This document shows, in pieces, positions 26,698-35,073 of a stretch of DNA of 64,000 nt (positions within the stretch are counted from its first letter, which is position 1; the number at the start of each line of letters is the position of its first letter). Where the stretch lies: positions 41,384-105,383 of the forward strand of contig JBBDXW010000049.1 in assembly GCA_040902105.1 (NCBI GenBank), read 5' to 3'. The position numbers and the translations under genes are program-made. Below the pieces are notes generated by a model that saw only the letters and a list, made by a program, of their open reading frames with translations, was not told where the DNA came from and ran no database searches. Origin of the DNA: IDS-8 sp040902105. Its GTDB lineage: Bacteria; Pseudomonadota; Gammaproteobacteria; Steroidobacterales; Woeseiaceae.

Positions 26698-26784
26698 CCA
26701 AGCAGGGGTGCGTCGGGGGTGTTCCACAAAGCGAGTTTCCCGTGTCTGAGCGACTGGAATACCCCCGGCGCGCCCCTGCGTTGG
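26698..26784 (+). repeat. Long conserved-loop hairpin, copy 3
   Basis: The arms 26702-26726 and 26755-26779 pair over 25 positions; all three mismatches are G.U or U.G on the + strand. The stem extends with CCAA (26698-26701) against TTGG (26781-26784) past an unpaired G at 26780. The loop 26727-26754 contains GCGAGTTTCCCGTGTCTGAG, identical to copy 2. The element ends 23 bases before the 3' end of rsmI. Confidence 0.87.
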
Positions 26785-26806
26785 CCGGGAGTGGTAACTA
26801 TGTCTC

Positions 26807-27667
26807 TCAGTCGCGTTGTTGCCCGTCGGCGATGACCAGCATTTTGCGATACAAGGCGTTTTTATTCCGGCCCGTGACGGACGCGGCAATTTCGACCGCC
26901 TTTTTACCGGGTAGAACGGAAAGCAGTTCCGTCAACAGGCGGTCCACATCGATCTCCGCGGCTTTCGCCCTGCCCTCACTGTTACCTTCGACCACCACGA
27001 CGAATTCGCCCTTCAGAGGAATTCGTTCGTCGTCGATCATCGCCTGCAAGGCGCCGAGGGTTCCGGCTATGCATTGTTCGTGGAGCTTCGACAATTCACG
27101 CCCGATGAAGGCGCGTCGTGACTCGCCGAACACGGAAGCGATATCCGCCAAGGCACTCTTCATACGATGCACGGATTCGTAAAAAATCATCGTGCGCGAT
27201 TCATCCCGCAACTGCTCGAGGCGATCGCGGCGTGCTTTCTCTCGGGATGACAGGAATCCTTCGAAGCACCAGCGATCGGTCGGCAGGCCGGCTGCGGAGA
27301 GCGCCGCAACGGCCGCGCTCGGGCCGGGTACCGGCGAGACCGGTATCCCGCGTTCATGCGCCCTGCGCACGAGGCGGTATCCGGGATCGCTGACGAGCGG
27401 CGTGCCCGCATCGCTGACCAGCGCGACGGAGACGCCGGCCTCGAGTTCCGCGATCAGCGCGTCGAGGACTTCCTGTTCGTTGTGTTCGTGCAACGGTGTT
27501 TGTCGTGCCTCGATGCCGAAGTACGTCAGCAATCGCCCGGTACGGCGGGTATCTTCGGCAGCGACGAGATCTGCTTCGGACAGCAACTGCCTCGCGCGCG
27601 GCGACAGGTCGTCACGATTTCCAATGGGCGTCGCGATGATGAAAAGCGTGCCTTTGGTCCTGCTCAT
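26807..27667 (-). CDS. rsmI: 16S rRNA (cytidine-1402-2'-O)-methyltransferase RsmI
   Basis: RsmI 2'-O-methylates C1402 of 16S rRNA with S-adenosylmethionine, completing the modification begun by RsmH. The 286-residue tetrapyrrole-methylase-fold protein starts MSRTKGTLFIIATPIGNRDDLSPRA, a family signature, and has AEDTRRTGRLL, VALVSDAGTPLVSDPG and PVPGPSAAVAALSAAGLP. It is divergent from lpoA, the same neighbour as in Escherichia coli (yraL-lpoA). A hairpin repeat lies just beyond its stop. Confidence 0.95.
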   Translation of the reverse strand: MSRTKGTLFIIATPIGNRDDLSPRARQLLSEADLVAAEDTRRTGRLLTYFGIEARQTPLHEHNEQEVLDALIAELEAGVSVALVSDAGTPLVSDPGYRLVRRAHERGIPVSPVPGPSAAVAALSAAGLPTDRWCFEGFLSSREKARRDRLEQLRDESRTMIFYESVHRMKSALADIASVFGESRRAFIGRELSKLHEQCIAGTLGALQAMIDDERIPLKGEFVVVVEGNSEGRAKAAEIDVDRLLTELLSVLPGKKAVEIAASVTGRNKNALYRKMLVIADGQQRD

Positions 27668-27848
27668 TTATTGCTCATTCCCGGAGTTCATTCATGAAAC
27701 TCATCCATCCGACTCATTTCCGGGCGTATTGGCCATGCTGCGATGTATATCACCCCGGGAATCCGTGCCAGAATTGGCTGATCGTTTAGATTGACCCAGG
27801 TGCCGATTGACGCATCCTGCACTTGAAACACGCGCACAGGCAACTCGC

Positions 27849-29876
27849 ATGAACAGCGGCAAGGCAATGAAGGCCGGAAGAATGAAGTCGATGAGACCCG
27901 GCATGTGGCTCGCATGCGCCGGAGTGCTGTGCCTGCTGAATGCCTGCGAAACGACGGATTTTTCACGCTTTGGCGGCGGACAGGCGGAAGCACGCGCGGA
28001 GCAAATGGCGCGAACCGGACAGCACGAAGGTGCGGCGGCGTTTTACATCGACCTCGCTTCCCGGGCAACGGGCATCGAGCGCGATCGTCTGACTTTGCTC
28101 GCAAGCGAACAATGGCTGGATGCCGGCGACGGTCGCCGTGCATCGAATGCGATGGGGTCGGTAGCAAAACCCGCCGGCGGCGAGATGCTCTGGTTGTGGA
28201 CCACGAATTCATCCGCTCTGGCGCTCTGGGAAGGAAAGCCGGACGACGCATTGCGCCTGCTCGAGCCGGTAAGCGGCCAGGCATTGCCTTCGCAGTTCCG
28301 GTCGCGCGTCGAGGCGCTGCGCGCGGACGCCTGGTTCCAGAAAGACGAACCCGTTCGCGCCATCGAACTCTACATGCAGCGTGAGAACTGGCTCGACGAC
28401 GGCGAGCGGATCGAACTGAACAGGGAACGGCTCTGGGCGGGCCTGGCGGTAAGCGATCCGCAGACGCTGCGAGCCGCAGCCGAACGCGTAGCCGATCCGG
28501 TCGTCCAGGGCTGGTTGGCGCTCGGGGCGCTCGCGACCTCGACCGGGCAACAAGGTATCGGCTGGAGTAACGGTGTCGTTCGCTGGCAACGCTCGCACCC
28601 GGATCATCCCGGCAATTCGATACTGGCAGGTACGCAACTGCCGGATGGCGGCACGCTCGACTATCCCCGCCAGATTGCACTCCTCCTGCCACTGAGCGGC
28701 GAGAACGCCGCAGCCGGCGAAGCCATCCAGAACGGCTTTTTCGGTGCGTACTTCTCTCAAATTCCGGGCCTCGACGCGGGGCTGGACGCGGGTATCGACC
28801 CGGGTATGAACCGTAACATGGAGCCGGGAACGGACCCCGCCATGTACGACGAGCAGCGCGTGCGGGTATACGACGTGAATGCCGGCGGCGCGCCGGAAGC
28901 CTACGCGCGCGCCGTGACGGACGGTGCGGAATTCGTCGTCGGGCCGCTGCTGCGATCGGAAGTCACGGCGCTGGCGACCGAAGCCATGTTGCCGGTTCCG
29001 GTGCTGACACTGAATTACCTTCCCGACGACGCGGTCGCCCCGCCGGGCCTGTATCAATTTGCGCTTGCGCCGGAAGACGAGGCGATTTCCGCAGCGGCCA
29101 AGGCGGCCGCCGACGGCTACAGCCGCGCGGTCGCCATCGTGCCGAACAACGACTGGGGCCGGCGTGTCCTGTCGAGCTTTGCCACCGAGTTCGAAACCCG
29201 GGGCGGCATATTGCTCGACTATCGAAGTTACCAGTCTTCAACCCAGGACTTTTCGATCGAGATCGAAAGCCTGATGGCGCTGAACGAGAGCGTGCAACGT
29301 TACCAGCGGCTGCGCGCGAATATCGGCAGCCCGTTGCAGTTCGATCCGCGCCGCAGGCAGGACGCGGAGTTCATTTTTCTCGCCGCCGATTCCAAGGCCG
29401 GGCGCCTGATCAAGTCGCAACTCAAGTTTCATTACGCAGGCGACTTACCGGTCTACTCGACATCGTTCATCTATCAGATGGACGGACGATCCGATTCCGA
29501 CCTGAACGGCGTGATGTTTGCCGACACCCCGTGGATCGTGTCGCCGCTCGCGTGGATGGCGGACCTCCCTGCCCTTTACGACAAGTACTGGCCGGCGGAA
29601 AGACGTCTTGGCCGGTATCACGCCATGGGCTATGACGCCTATCAGCTGGTCGCGGAGTTGTTCTCCGCCCGAACCGGACCGATGCCGGAGTTTACCGGGG
29701 CGACCGGGCGGCTTTACCTCGACGAGGACGGGCGCATACACCGGCGCCTTGCCTGGGCGCAGTTCGTGCGCGGTGAACTCGTGGCGCTACCCGATGCCGA
29801 CCGCATCGACCGAACACTGCCCGAACTGGACGAAGAGGCGGCCGACGAGTGGGGCCAACCGTTGCCAAATCCATAG
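27849..29876 (+). CDS. lpoA: Penicillin-binding protein activator LpoA
   Basis: LpoA is an outer-membrane lipoprotein that reaches through the murein to stimulate the transpeptidase of PBP1A. The protein (675 residues from ATG 27849) has a lipobox LLNAC with the lipidated Cys near residue 33, an N-terminal helical TPR-like domain, and a C-terminal periplasmic-binding-like LppC domain starting near IALLLPLSGENAAAGEAIQ. Several ATGs precede the signal peptide, so the start could be up to 40 bases later. Between the domains it carries an inserted run of four-residue units (LDAG, LDAG, IDPG and others) encoded by 12-bp repeats. yraN overlaps its 3' end by 28 bases. Confidence 0.9.
   Translation: MNSGKAMKAGRMKSMRPGMWLACAGVLCLLNACETTDFSRFGGGQAEARAEQMARTGQHEGAAAFYIDLASRATGIERDRLTLLASEQWLDAGDGRRASNAMGSVAKPAGGEMLWLWTTNSSALALWEGKPDDALRLLEPVSGQALPSQFRSRVEALRADAWFQKDEPVRAIELYMQRENWLDDGERIELNRERLWAGLAVSDPQTLRAAAERVADPVVQGWLALGALATSTGQQGIGWSNGVVRWQRSHPDHPGNSILAGTQLPDGGTLDYPRQIALLLPLSGENAAAGEAIQNGFFGAYFSQIPGLDAGLDAGIDPGMNRNMEPGTDPAMYDEQRVRVYDVNAGGAPEAYARAVTDGAEFVVGPLLRSEVTALATEAMLPVPVLTLNYLPDDAVAPPGLYQFALAPEDEAISAAAKAAADGYSRAVAIVPNNDWGRRVLSSFATEFETRGGILLDYRSYQSSTQDFSIEIESLMALNESVQRYQRLRANIGSPLQFDPRRRQDAEFIFLAADSKAGRLIKSQLKFHYAGDLPVYSTSFIYQMDGRSDSDLNGVMFADTPWIVSPLAWMADLPALYDKYWPAERRLGRYHAMGYDAYQLVAELFSARTGPMPEFTGATGRLYLDEDGRIHRRLAWAQFVRGELVALPDADRIDRTLPELDEEAADEWGQPLPNP
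28770..28841 (+). repeat. 12-bp coding minisatellite in lpoA
   Basis: Six consecutive 12-bp units (starting 28770, 28782, 28794, 28806, 28818 and 28830) follow the pattern xTxGACxCGGGx and keep frame, encoding Gly/Asp/Pro-rich tetrads. They lie in a surface-type segment at the start of the LppC domain. Confidence 0.8.
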
Positions 29877-30256
29877 GCGAACGAACGGAGCAGCTCGCCC
29901 TGCAACACCTGCAGACGGCCGGACTGCAGCTCATTGACAGGAACTTCCGCTGCCGCGTCGGGGAAATAGACCTGGTCATGCTGGACGTAAACTGCCTGGT
30001 TTTCGTGGAAGTGCGGTGCCGCAAGTCCGGCCGCCACTCATCGGCTCGCGTACCCGCCCCACGCTTTCCTTCAGCAATACAATCGATCGGCCCGCACAAG
30101 CAGCAAAAGTTGACCAAAGCGGCGCTGTTCTTTCTTGCAAAACACAAGAGATGGCGAAACCATACGGTTCGATTCGACGTCGTCGCTTACGACGGTCCGG
30201 CACCCGATCAATACAGGCTACAATGGATCAAAGACGCATTCAGGCCCGGAAGCTGA
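29849..30256 (+). CDS. yraN: YraN family protein (UPF0102)
   Basis: This is a small protein of the UPF0102 family, which has a predicted endonuclease-like fold; its cellular role is not established. The 135-residue product shows GERTEQLALQHLQTAGLQLI, NFRCRVGEIDLVMLD and VFVEVRCRK, the conserved core with the E-I-D and E-V-(K/R) acid residues of the nuclease-like site. It starts at GTG 29849 inside the end of lpoA, and diaA follows after 8 bases, the same order as in Escherichia coli. Confidence 0.92.
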   Translation: MGPTVAKSIGERTEQLALQHLQTAGLQLIDRNFRCRVGEIDLVMLDVNCLVFVEVRCRKSGRHSSARVPAPRFPSAIQSIGPHKQQKLTKAALFFLAKHKRWRNHTVRFDVVAYDGPAPDQYRLQWIKDAFRPGS

Positions 30257-30264
30257 AACACCCG

Positions 30265-30864
30265 ATGGACGCAGAGACGAGAGTCAGGGCGCATTTCGCG
30301 GAAAGCATCGCAACCAAGCAGGCTGCGATGGAACAGCTCGGTCGAAGCATCGTGGCAGCCGGCCAGTCGATGACCGACGCCCTGCTGGAGGACGGCAAGA
30401 TTCTCGCCTGCGGCAACGGCGGCTCCGCGGGAGACTCTCAGCATTTTTCCTCGGAGTTGTTGAATCGTTTCGAAATGGAGCGGCCGGGCCTGCCGGCGAT
30501 TGCCCTGACCACGGACACCTCGACCCTGACGTCAATCGCCAACGACTATGCGTACGAGGATATCTTTGCCAAGCAGGTCCGGGCGCTCGGGCGCCAGAAC
30601 GACGTCCTCCTGGCGATCTCGACGTCAGGCAATTCGGAGAACGTCTGCCGCGCAATCGTCGCCGCACATGATCGAGCCATGCGCGTCGTCGCGCTGTCCG
30701 GCCGCGACGGCGGCCGCATGGCCGGTCTACTGCAAGACGACGATGTGGAAATTCGCGTGCCCGCCAGCCGCACCGCGAGGATTCAGGAAGTACACCTGGT
30801 GGTCATACACTGCCTGTGCGATCTGATCGACACAACGTTGCTGGGGACGAATGCCCAGCCCTGA
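30265..30864 (+). CDS. diaA: SIS-domain protein DiaA (DnaA-associating) / GmhA-like
   Basis: The 199-residue single SIS-domain protein contains LACGNGGSAGDSQHF and LLAISTSGNSENV, typical of the GmhA/DiaA group. In this genomic position (lpoA-yraN-diaA) the Escherichia coli homologue is DiaA, which binds DnaA and promotes timely initiation, so I prefer that to phosphoheptose isomerase; motifs alone do not separate the two. I chose ATG 30265, 8 bases after yraN; a longer reading overlaps yraN. The yraP/dolP gene expected next is absent, replaced by a large inverted repeat. Confidence 0.85.
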   Translation: MDAETRVRAHFAESIATKQAAMEQLGRSIVAAGQSMTDALLEDGKILACGNGGSAGDSQHFSSELLNRFEMERPGLPAIALTTDTSTLTSIANDYAYEDIFAKQVRALGRQNDVLLAISTSGNSENVCRAIVAAHDRAMRVVALSGRDGGRMAGLLQDDDVEIRVPASRTARIQEVHLVVIHCLCDLIDTTLLGTNAQP

Positions 30865-30893
30865 ATCCCGCGAACGCCAATCGTAGCTGGGAA

Positions 30894-31076
30894 GCATTAT
30901 TCATGAACGGCACAGCGTCTCAGCGGAGTCTCGCTTCGGGGGAGGGCTTTTCAGGATCGTCACAAACAGGGATGTTTGTGCGAAGCCCCCATGGATGGGT
31001 TTACGGCGTTCCTGAAAAGCCCTCCCCCGAAGCGAGGCTTCGCCGACCACCAACTTCAATCGTTCATGAATAATGC
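30894..31076. repeat. 183-bp composite inverted repeat between diaA and the pirin gene
   Basis: The outer arms GCATTATTCATGAACG (30894-30909) and its complement (31061-31076) are perfect over 16 bp. Inner arms 30930-30956 and 31010-31036 are perfect over 27 bp and contain GGGGGAGGGCTTTTCAGGA. The centre has a small hairpin ACAAACAGGGATGTTTGT and the asymmetric word CCCCCATGGATGGG. The reverse complement aligns with the repeat that begins at 63899. It separates convergent genes. Confidence 0.9.
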
Positions 31077-31099
31077 GGCCGTGACGTCTGCGCGGTTGT

Positions 31100-32068
31100 C
31101 TATGGATACTTCACGGGCAGCGGGTTCGGGCCGGGGAGTGGGATGAATTCTGTTTCGCCCGGGACCGGGTCGAAACGGCCGTCCTGCCAGTCTGCCTTGG
31201 CCTGTTCGATGCGTTCCCTGGAACTGGACACGAAGTTCCACCAGACGTGTCTCGGGCCGTCCATGGGTTCGCCGCCGAGCAGCATCATGCGCGCGCTCGA
31301 ACCTGATGCACGCAGCGCGACCGTGATGCCCGGCTTCAACACCACGAGCCTGCCGGACTTGAAGTTGTCGCCCGCTACTTGCACGACACCCTCGACGACG
31401 TAGACGGCACGTTCCTCATGCGTCGCGGGCACGTCGATGGCTGCATCGGTGTCGAGCGTCACGTCGGCATAGAACATTTCCGAGAACGTCTCGACCTCCG
31501 CCCGTTCGCCATAGAGCGAGCCGGCAATCAGCCGGACGCGCACGCCTCCCGCTTCGATGACCGGCAGTTTTTCGGCCGCATGATGTGCGAAGGAGGGGGC
31601 GGTTTCTTCATGACGTTCAGGCAGCGCGACCCAGGACTGGATGCCGAACAGGGGTGCATCCACGGCGCGCAGCTCCGGCGGCGTCCGTTCCGAATGCACG
31701 ATGCCGCTGCCGGCTGTCATCCAGTTGACCGCGCCGGGACGAATCGCCTGCACGCTGCCAAGACTGTCGCGGTGCAGAATCTCGCCGGTGAATACGTAGG
31801 TGACCGTCGCGAGGCCAATGTGGGGGTGAGGCCGCACATCGAGGCCGTTGCCGCTCGTCAACACCGTCGGTCCCATCTGATCGAAGAAGACGAACGGCCC
31901 CACCATGCGCCTTATTGCGGACGGCAGCGCGCGTTGCACGATAAAACCGCCGCCAAGATCGCTGGTGCGCGGAACAATGACGACGTCTATGCCATCGTTA
32001 CGGCCATTGTTGTCGCCATTGTTACGGCCATTGTCTCGCCCTTTGCCGGTCCCCGGATCGTTAGCCAC
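31100..32068 (-). CDS. Pirin family protein
   Basis: Pirins are bicupin metalloproteins; some act as quercetinases and others as regulators, so the substrate cannot be named. The 322-residue protein has the N-terminal cupin motif RPHPHIGLATVTYVFTGE with its His cluster, DSLGSVQAIRPGAVNWMTAGSGIVHSE, and the C-terminal cupin. I chose GTG 32068 because GGAGGTGA sits about 8 bases upstream inside the nhaA end. Residues about 10-22 are an Asn/Gly run encoded by 12-bp repeats. It overlaps the nhaA stop by 8 bases, so the two are probably coupled. Confidence 0.9.
   Translation of the reverse strand: MANDPGTGKGRDNGRNNGDNNGRNDGIDVVIVPRTSDLGGGFIVQRALPSAIRRMVGPFVFFDQMGPTVLTSGNGLDVRPHPHIGLATVTYVFTGEILHRDSLGSVQAIRPGAVNWMTAGSGIVHSERTPPELRAVDAPLFGIQSWVALPERHEETAPSFAHHAAEKLPVIEAGGVRVRLIAGSLYGERAEVETFSEMFYADVTLDTDAAIDVPATHEERAVYVVEGVVQVAGDNFKSGRLVVLKPGITVALRASGSSARMMLLGGEPMDGPRHVWWNFVSSSRERIEQAKADWQDGRFDPVPGETEFIPLPGPNPLPVKYP
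31991..32035 (-). repeat. 12-bp coding minisatellite in the pirin N-terminus
   Basis: On the - strand the unit AATGGC(C/G)(G/A)(T/C)AAC repeats about three and a half times at a 12-base step, encoding NGRN, NGDN, NGRN, DG. It precedes the conserved cupin domain, so it forms a flexible leader. Confidence 0.75.
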
Positions 32069-33911
32069 TTGCGTCACCTCCTGCCTGCTGTTCCGGTTGC
32101 GCGTTCCACAACAGGATCGCGCCAACGATCGCGGACATTATCGATGCCGCGAAAACCGCAATCTTTGCGGCTGCGAAGTCGCCCGTCGCCGGAAAGGCTT
32201 GCGCCGCAATGAACAATGACATGGTGAAGCCGATGCCCGCCAGAGCGCCGGCGCCTGCCAGCTGCCGCCATGAATATTCCCGCGGCTTGACGGCGATACC
32301 GAGCCATACGGCGAGCAGGCAGATCAGCACCATTCCCACCGGTTTGCCGACGACAAGGCCGAGCATGATCGCGACAAGCAGGGCTTCACGGCCATCCAGG
32401 ACGCCAGTGCCGACGACGACACCCGCATTTGCCAAAGCAAAAAGAGGCAGCACGATATAGCTCGAGCGCGGACCGAAGTGTCGCAACATACGGTCGGCCG
32501 GCGACTCCAGCCGGTCGAAAATGGCATCCAGCGAGCGCAAAGCCGGCTCCGACGGTCCGTTGCGAAGCGCTTCGGCGCCGTGACTCGCCTCTGTGGTCAG
32601 GATTGCATCCGCCTGCAGCGACAGCGCTTTGAAATCCGGCGGCGGGCGCGTTGGAATGAACAGCGCGAGCAGCACACCCGCCAGTGTGGCATGCAAGCCA
32701 CCTGCGTGCACCGAGGCCCAGAGTATCGCGCCGAGCATGAGATAAGGGGCCGTGCGGTACACGCGAGAGTGATTCAGCATGCCGAGACCGGCAAGAACGG
32801 CGACAGCGGACAACAGGTAGTCGACACGCAGGTCGCCCGAATAAAAGACCGCCACCACGGCAATTGCGCCAATGTCATCGACAATGGCGGCGGCCGTGAG
32901 GAAGATGCGCAATTCCACCGGCACGCGCCGGCCCATCATTGCGATCAACGCGATCGCAAATGCGGTGTCCGTTGCCATCGGAACGCCCCAGCCGTGCGAC
33001 CACGGCCCGCCGGGGACGACCAGCACGTAAAGCAACGCGGGCACAGCCATGCCGCCGATGGCGGCGGCAATCGGCAACGCCGCGGAGCGGCGGCTCGCGA
33101 GATGCCCAACCGTGAACTCTCGCTTGATTTCCAGGCCGACGACCAGGAAAAAAACGGTCAGCAAGCCGTCGTTGACCCAGTCCTTCAGCGACATGCGGAA
33201 ACTCGTGTCGCCGAATATGAAACCGAACGGCAGTTGCCAGATGCCGTTGAACGCCGCGCCCAGCGCGGAGTTGGTCAGAACAATCGCAACAACAGATGCC
33301 AGCAGCAACAACACGCCGGCCGACGGCGCCCAACTCGCAAACTCCAATGCGGCCACCCGTACGCGGTGACCCAGCGAGCCGATCAATGCGTCGGTAAACG
33401 CGCTTTCGTCCCAGGGACCGTCGAAACGGCGGCCGTTGATGAAGAACGTTGGCGTAAACATCACGCCGCTCGAGCTTGCGCTCCGTTCGTCCGCATCCAC
33501 GCACTCCTTCGCGGCCCGTGCGCTTCGCTCGGCGTTGTCGTCGCCCGCGTCGCCCACAGCGAATTCCGTGGCAACGGAACGAAGATCTTCTTCCGACAAG
33601 GTGGCGGAGCGCGTCATCAGGGCAACGTGAGCGTCCCAGAAACGCCCCGGGTCGACTCGCTCGACCAGTTCCGCCGCCCGGCGAGCGATGTCGCTGCCGC
33701 GTATCGGCCGGTGGCGAAATATGTAACGCAAGCGCTCACCAAACCGGTTGCGAACTTCCGCGATGCGTTCATTGGCCGCGCGGCAATGCGGGCAGTCATA
33801 GCTGCCGTATTCCACCAGAGTAATCGCTGCAGTAGGGGGACCGAGGATGTGATCGCGCGACGGATCGACGGACCGGTCGAGCCTGCTGCTGGCTGTCAAT
33901 GTCTGCGACAT
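32061..33911 (-). CDS. nhaA: Na+/H+ antiporter NhaA with N-terminal DsbA-like thioredoxin domain
   Basis: The 616-residue protein is a fusion. Residues about 15-190 form a DsbA-like domain with a CPHC redox motif (residues 40-43) and the cis-Pro type segment TPTFFINGRRFDG. Residues about 195-600 are a full NhaA antiporter with about twelve helices, including PMATDTAFAIALI and AAAIVDDIGAI with the paired Asp that carry ions. There is no signal peptide, and NhaA N-termini are cytoplasmic, so the thioredoxin domain should face the cytoplasm. ATG 33911 is 5 bases after the sspB stop. NhaA/thioredoxin fusions are known, but the order and partner function here are unclear. Confidence 0.9.
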   Translation of the reverse strand: MSQTLTASSRLDRSVDPSRDHILGPPTAAITLVEYGSYDCPHCRAANERIAEVRNRFGERLRYIFRHRPIRGSDIARRAAELVERVDPGRFWDAHVALMTRSATLSEEDLRSVATEFAVGDAGDDNAERSARAAKECVDADERSASSSGVMFTPTFFINGRRFDGPWDESAFTDALIGSLGHRVRVAALEFASWAPSAGVLLLLASVVAIVLTNSALGAAFNGIWQLPFGFIFGDTSFRMSLKDWVNDGLLTVFFLVVGLEIKREFTVGHLASRRSAALPIAAAIGGMAVPALLYVLVVPGGPWSHGWGVPMATDTAFAIALIAMMGRRVPVELRIFLTAAAIVDDIGAIAVVAVFYSGDLRVDYLLSAVAVLAGLGMLNHSRVYRTAPYLMLGAILWASVHAGGLHATLAGVLLALFIPTRPPPDFKALSLQADAILTTEASHGAEALRNGPSEPALRSLDAIFDRLESPADRMLRHFGPRSSYIVLPLFALANAGVVVGTGVLDGREALLVAIMLGLVVGKPVGMVLICLLAVWLGIAVKPREYSWRQLAGAGALAGIGFTMSLFIAAQAFPATGDFAAAKIAVFAASIMSAIVGAILLWNAQPEQQAGGDASG

Positions 33912-33915
33912 CGGG

Positions 33916-34326
33916 TTATTTGACGATTTTGAGGTGCGAGCGATCGCCGCGCGTAGCTTCCTTGTCGTCGGTACCGTCTTTCGGATCCGGCGGTTCGGGC
34001 CGGTCGGCGCCATGGGAAAAAATCATGCCCTGCCCCGTCTCTTTCGCATAAATCCCGAGAACGGCGCCGATCGGCACCCAGACGTCGAAGGGCACGCCGC
34101 TGAATCTCGCGCGGAAACTGACTGCGTCATTCGTCAGCTTGAGATTGTGCGCCGCCGGGTGGCTTATGTTGAGAATGATCTTGCCGTCTTTGACGTGCTC
34201 GCGCGGTATCGTGACCCCGTCTATTGCGGCATCGACGACGATGTGTGGCGTGTGGCCGTTATCTCCCATCCATTCGTGCATTGCGCGAATGAGGTAAGGA
34301 CGCTTGGATCGGCTCGGAACGGTCAC
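33916..34326 (-). CDS. sspB: ClpXP protease specificity-enhancing factor SspB
   Basis: SspB tethers ssrA-tagged proteins to ClpX for degradation. The 136-residue protein has the adaptor domain beginning SKRPYLIRAMHEWMGDNGHTPHIVVDA, followed by GKIILNISHPAAHNLKL and FGVPxxVWVPIGAVLGIYA-type strands. An acidic flexible linker precedes the short C-terminal ClpX-binding tail LKIVK. It follows sspA by 50 bases, as in Escherichia coli. The start is a GTG at 34326. Confidence 0.95.
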   Translation of the reverse strand: MTVPSRSKRPYLIRAMHEWMGDNGHTPHIVVDAAIDGVTIPREHVKDGKIILNISHPAAHNLKLTNDAVSFRARFSGVPFDVWVPIGAVLGIYAKETGQGMIFSHGADRPEPPDPKDGTDDKEATRGDRSHLKIVK

Positions 34327-34376
34327 GTGTCGCGGAATCTCTCATGCACCATGCAACGAATGTCCGTTACAGGACA

Positions 34377-35006
34377 CTAGAGTCTCATCTCCTGCTCGAG
34401 TTCCGTCAGGCTCTGCCGGAACGAACGCCGGTCGAAGACTCTCCTCATATAGCCTTCGACGGATGCGGCGTGCGAGCCCAGCTCGATGCCGTAGATAGGC
34501 AGGCGCCACAGGACCGGCGCAATACTGCAGTCAACAAGGGAGAATTCGTCACTCAGGAAGAATTGCTTGGCGCTGAAAAGGTCGACGCTTGCGAGAATGC
34601 TTTCCTTGAGCATTTTTCTGGATTTTACGGCCAGTTTGCGTTCGCTGTCCGCTTCATATTCTGCCGCGAGCTGATACCAGTCGGTTTCTATGCGAAAAAG
34701 TGCTAAACGAAACTGGGCCCGCGTCACCGGATCGACCGGCATCAATGGAGGATGCGGAAATCTCTCGTCGAGATACTCGATGATGACACGCGAGTCGTAG
34801 AGGACCAGGTCCCGATCCACCAGCGTCGGTACCGTCTGGTAAGGATTCAGGTCCATCAAATCTTCCGGCAGGTCCGGACCTTCGACGTTGACGATGTCGA
34901 TATTGATGTTCTTCTCCGCCAGCACCAGTCGTGTACGATGACTGTGAATACACATAGGCTTGGAAAACAAGGTCATGACGGAGCGTCGGTTGGCAATGAC
35001 TGCCAT
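34377..35006 (-). CDS. sspA: Stringent starvation protein A SspA
   Basis: SspA is a glutathione-S-transferase-fold protein without transferase activity that binds RNA polymerase and affects stress and starvation transcription. The 209-residue product begins MAVIANRRSVMTLFSKP, matching the family start, and has the thioredoxin-like N-domain (VPTLVDRDLVLYDSRVIIEYLDERFPHPPL) and a helical C-domain. It sits downstream of petC and upstream of sspB, a common arrangement in beta- and gammaproteobacteria. Nothing odd is visible. Confidence 0.95.
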   Translation of the reverse strand: MAVIANRRSVMTLFSKPMCIHSHRTRLVLAEKNINIDIVNVEGPDLPEDLMDLNPYQTVPTLVDRDLVLYDSRVIIEYLDERFPHPPLMPVDPVTRAQFRLALFRIETDWYQLAAEYEADSERKLAVKSRKMLKESILASVDLFSAKQFFLSDEFSLVDCSIAPVLWRLPIYGIELGSHAASVEGYMRRVFDRRSFRQSLTELEQEMRL

Positions 35007-35073
35007 ATTGCGGTCCCCTCGGAACTAAGGAATAACGTTGTGCGGCACGTCGGTGGTCTTCGGAAACGGGTCT

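Larger units (their letters stand above)
26406..26806. other. Repeat-filled gap between rsmI and rnpB
   Basis: These 401 bases contain the likely rnpB promoter (-10-like TATCAT at 26425-26420, - strand) and two copies of a long hairpin in opposite orientation (26493-26583 and 26698-26784). The roughly 110 bases between the hairpins show nothing I recognise. Open frames here follow the repeats and are not genes. Confidence 0.6.

Noticed and set aside
26386..27182. Open frames over the hairpin copies beside rnpB (for example 26386-26835 and 26550-27182)
   Set aside because: They exist because the repeats lack stops; codon composition is not protein-like and they overlap rnpB, the repeats and rsmI.
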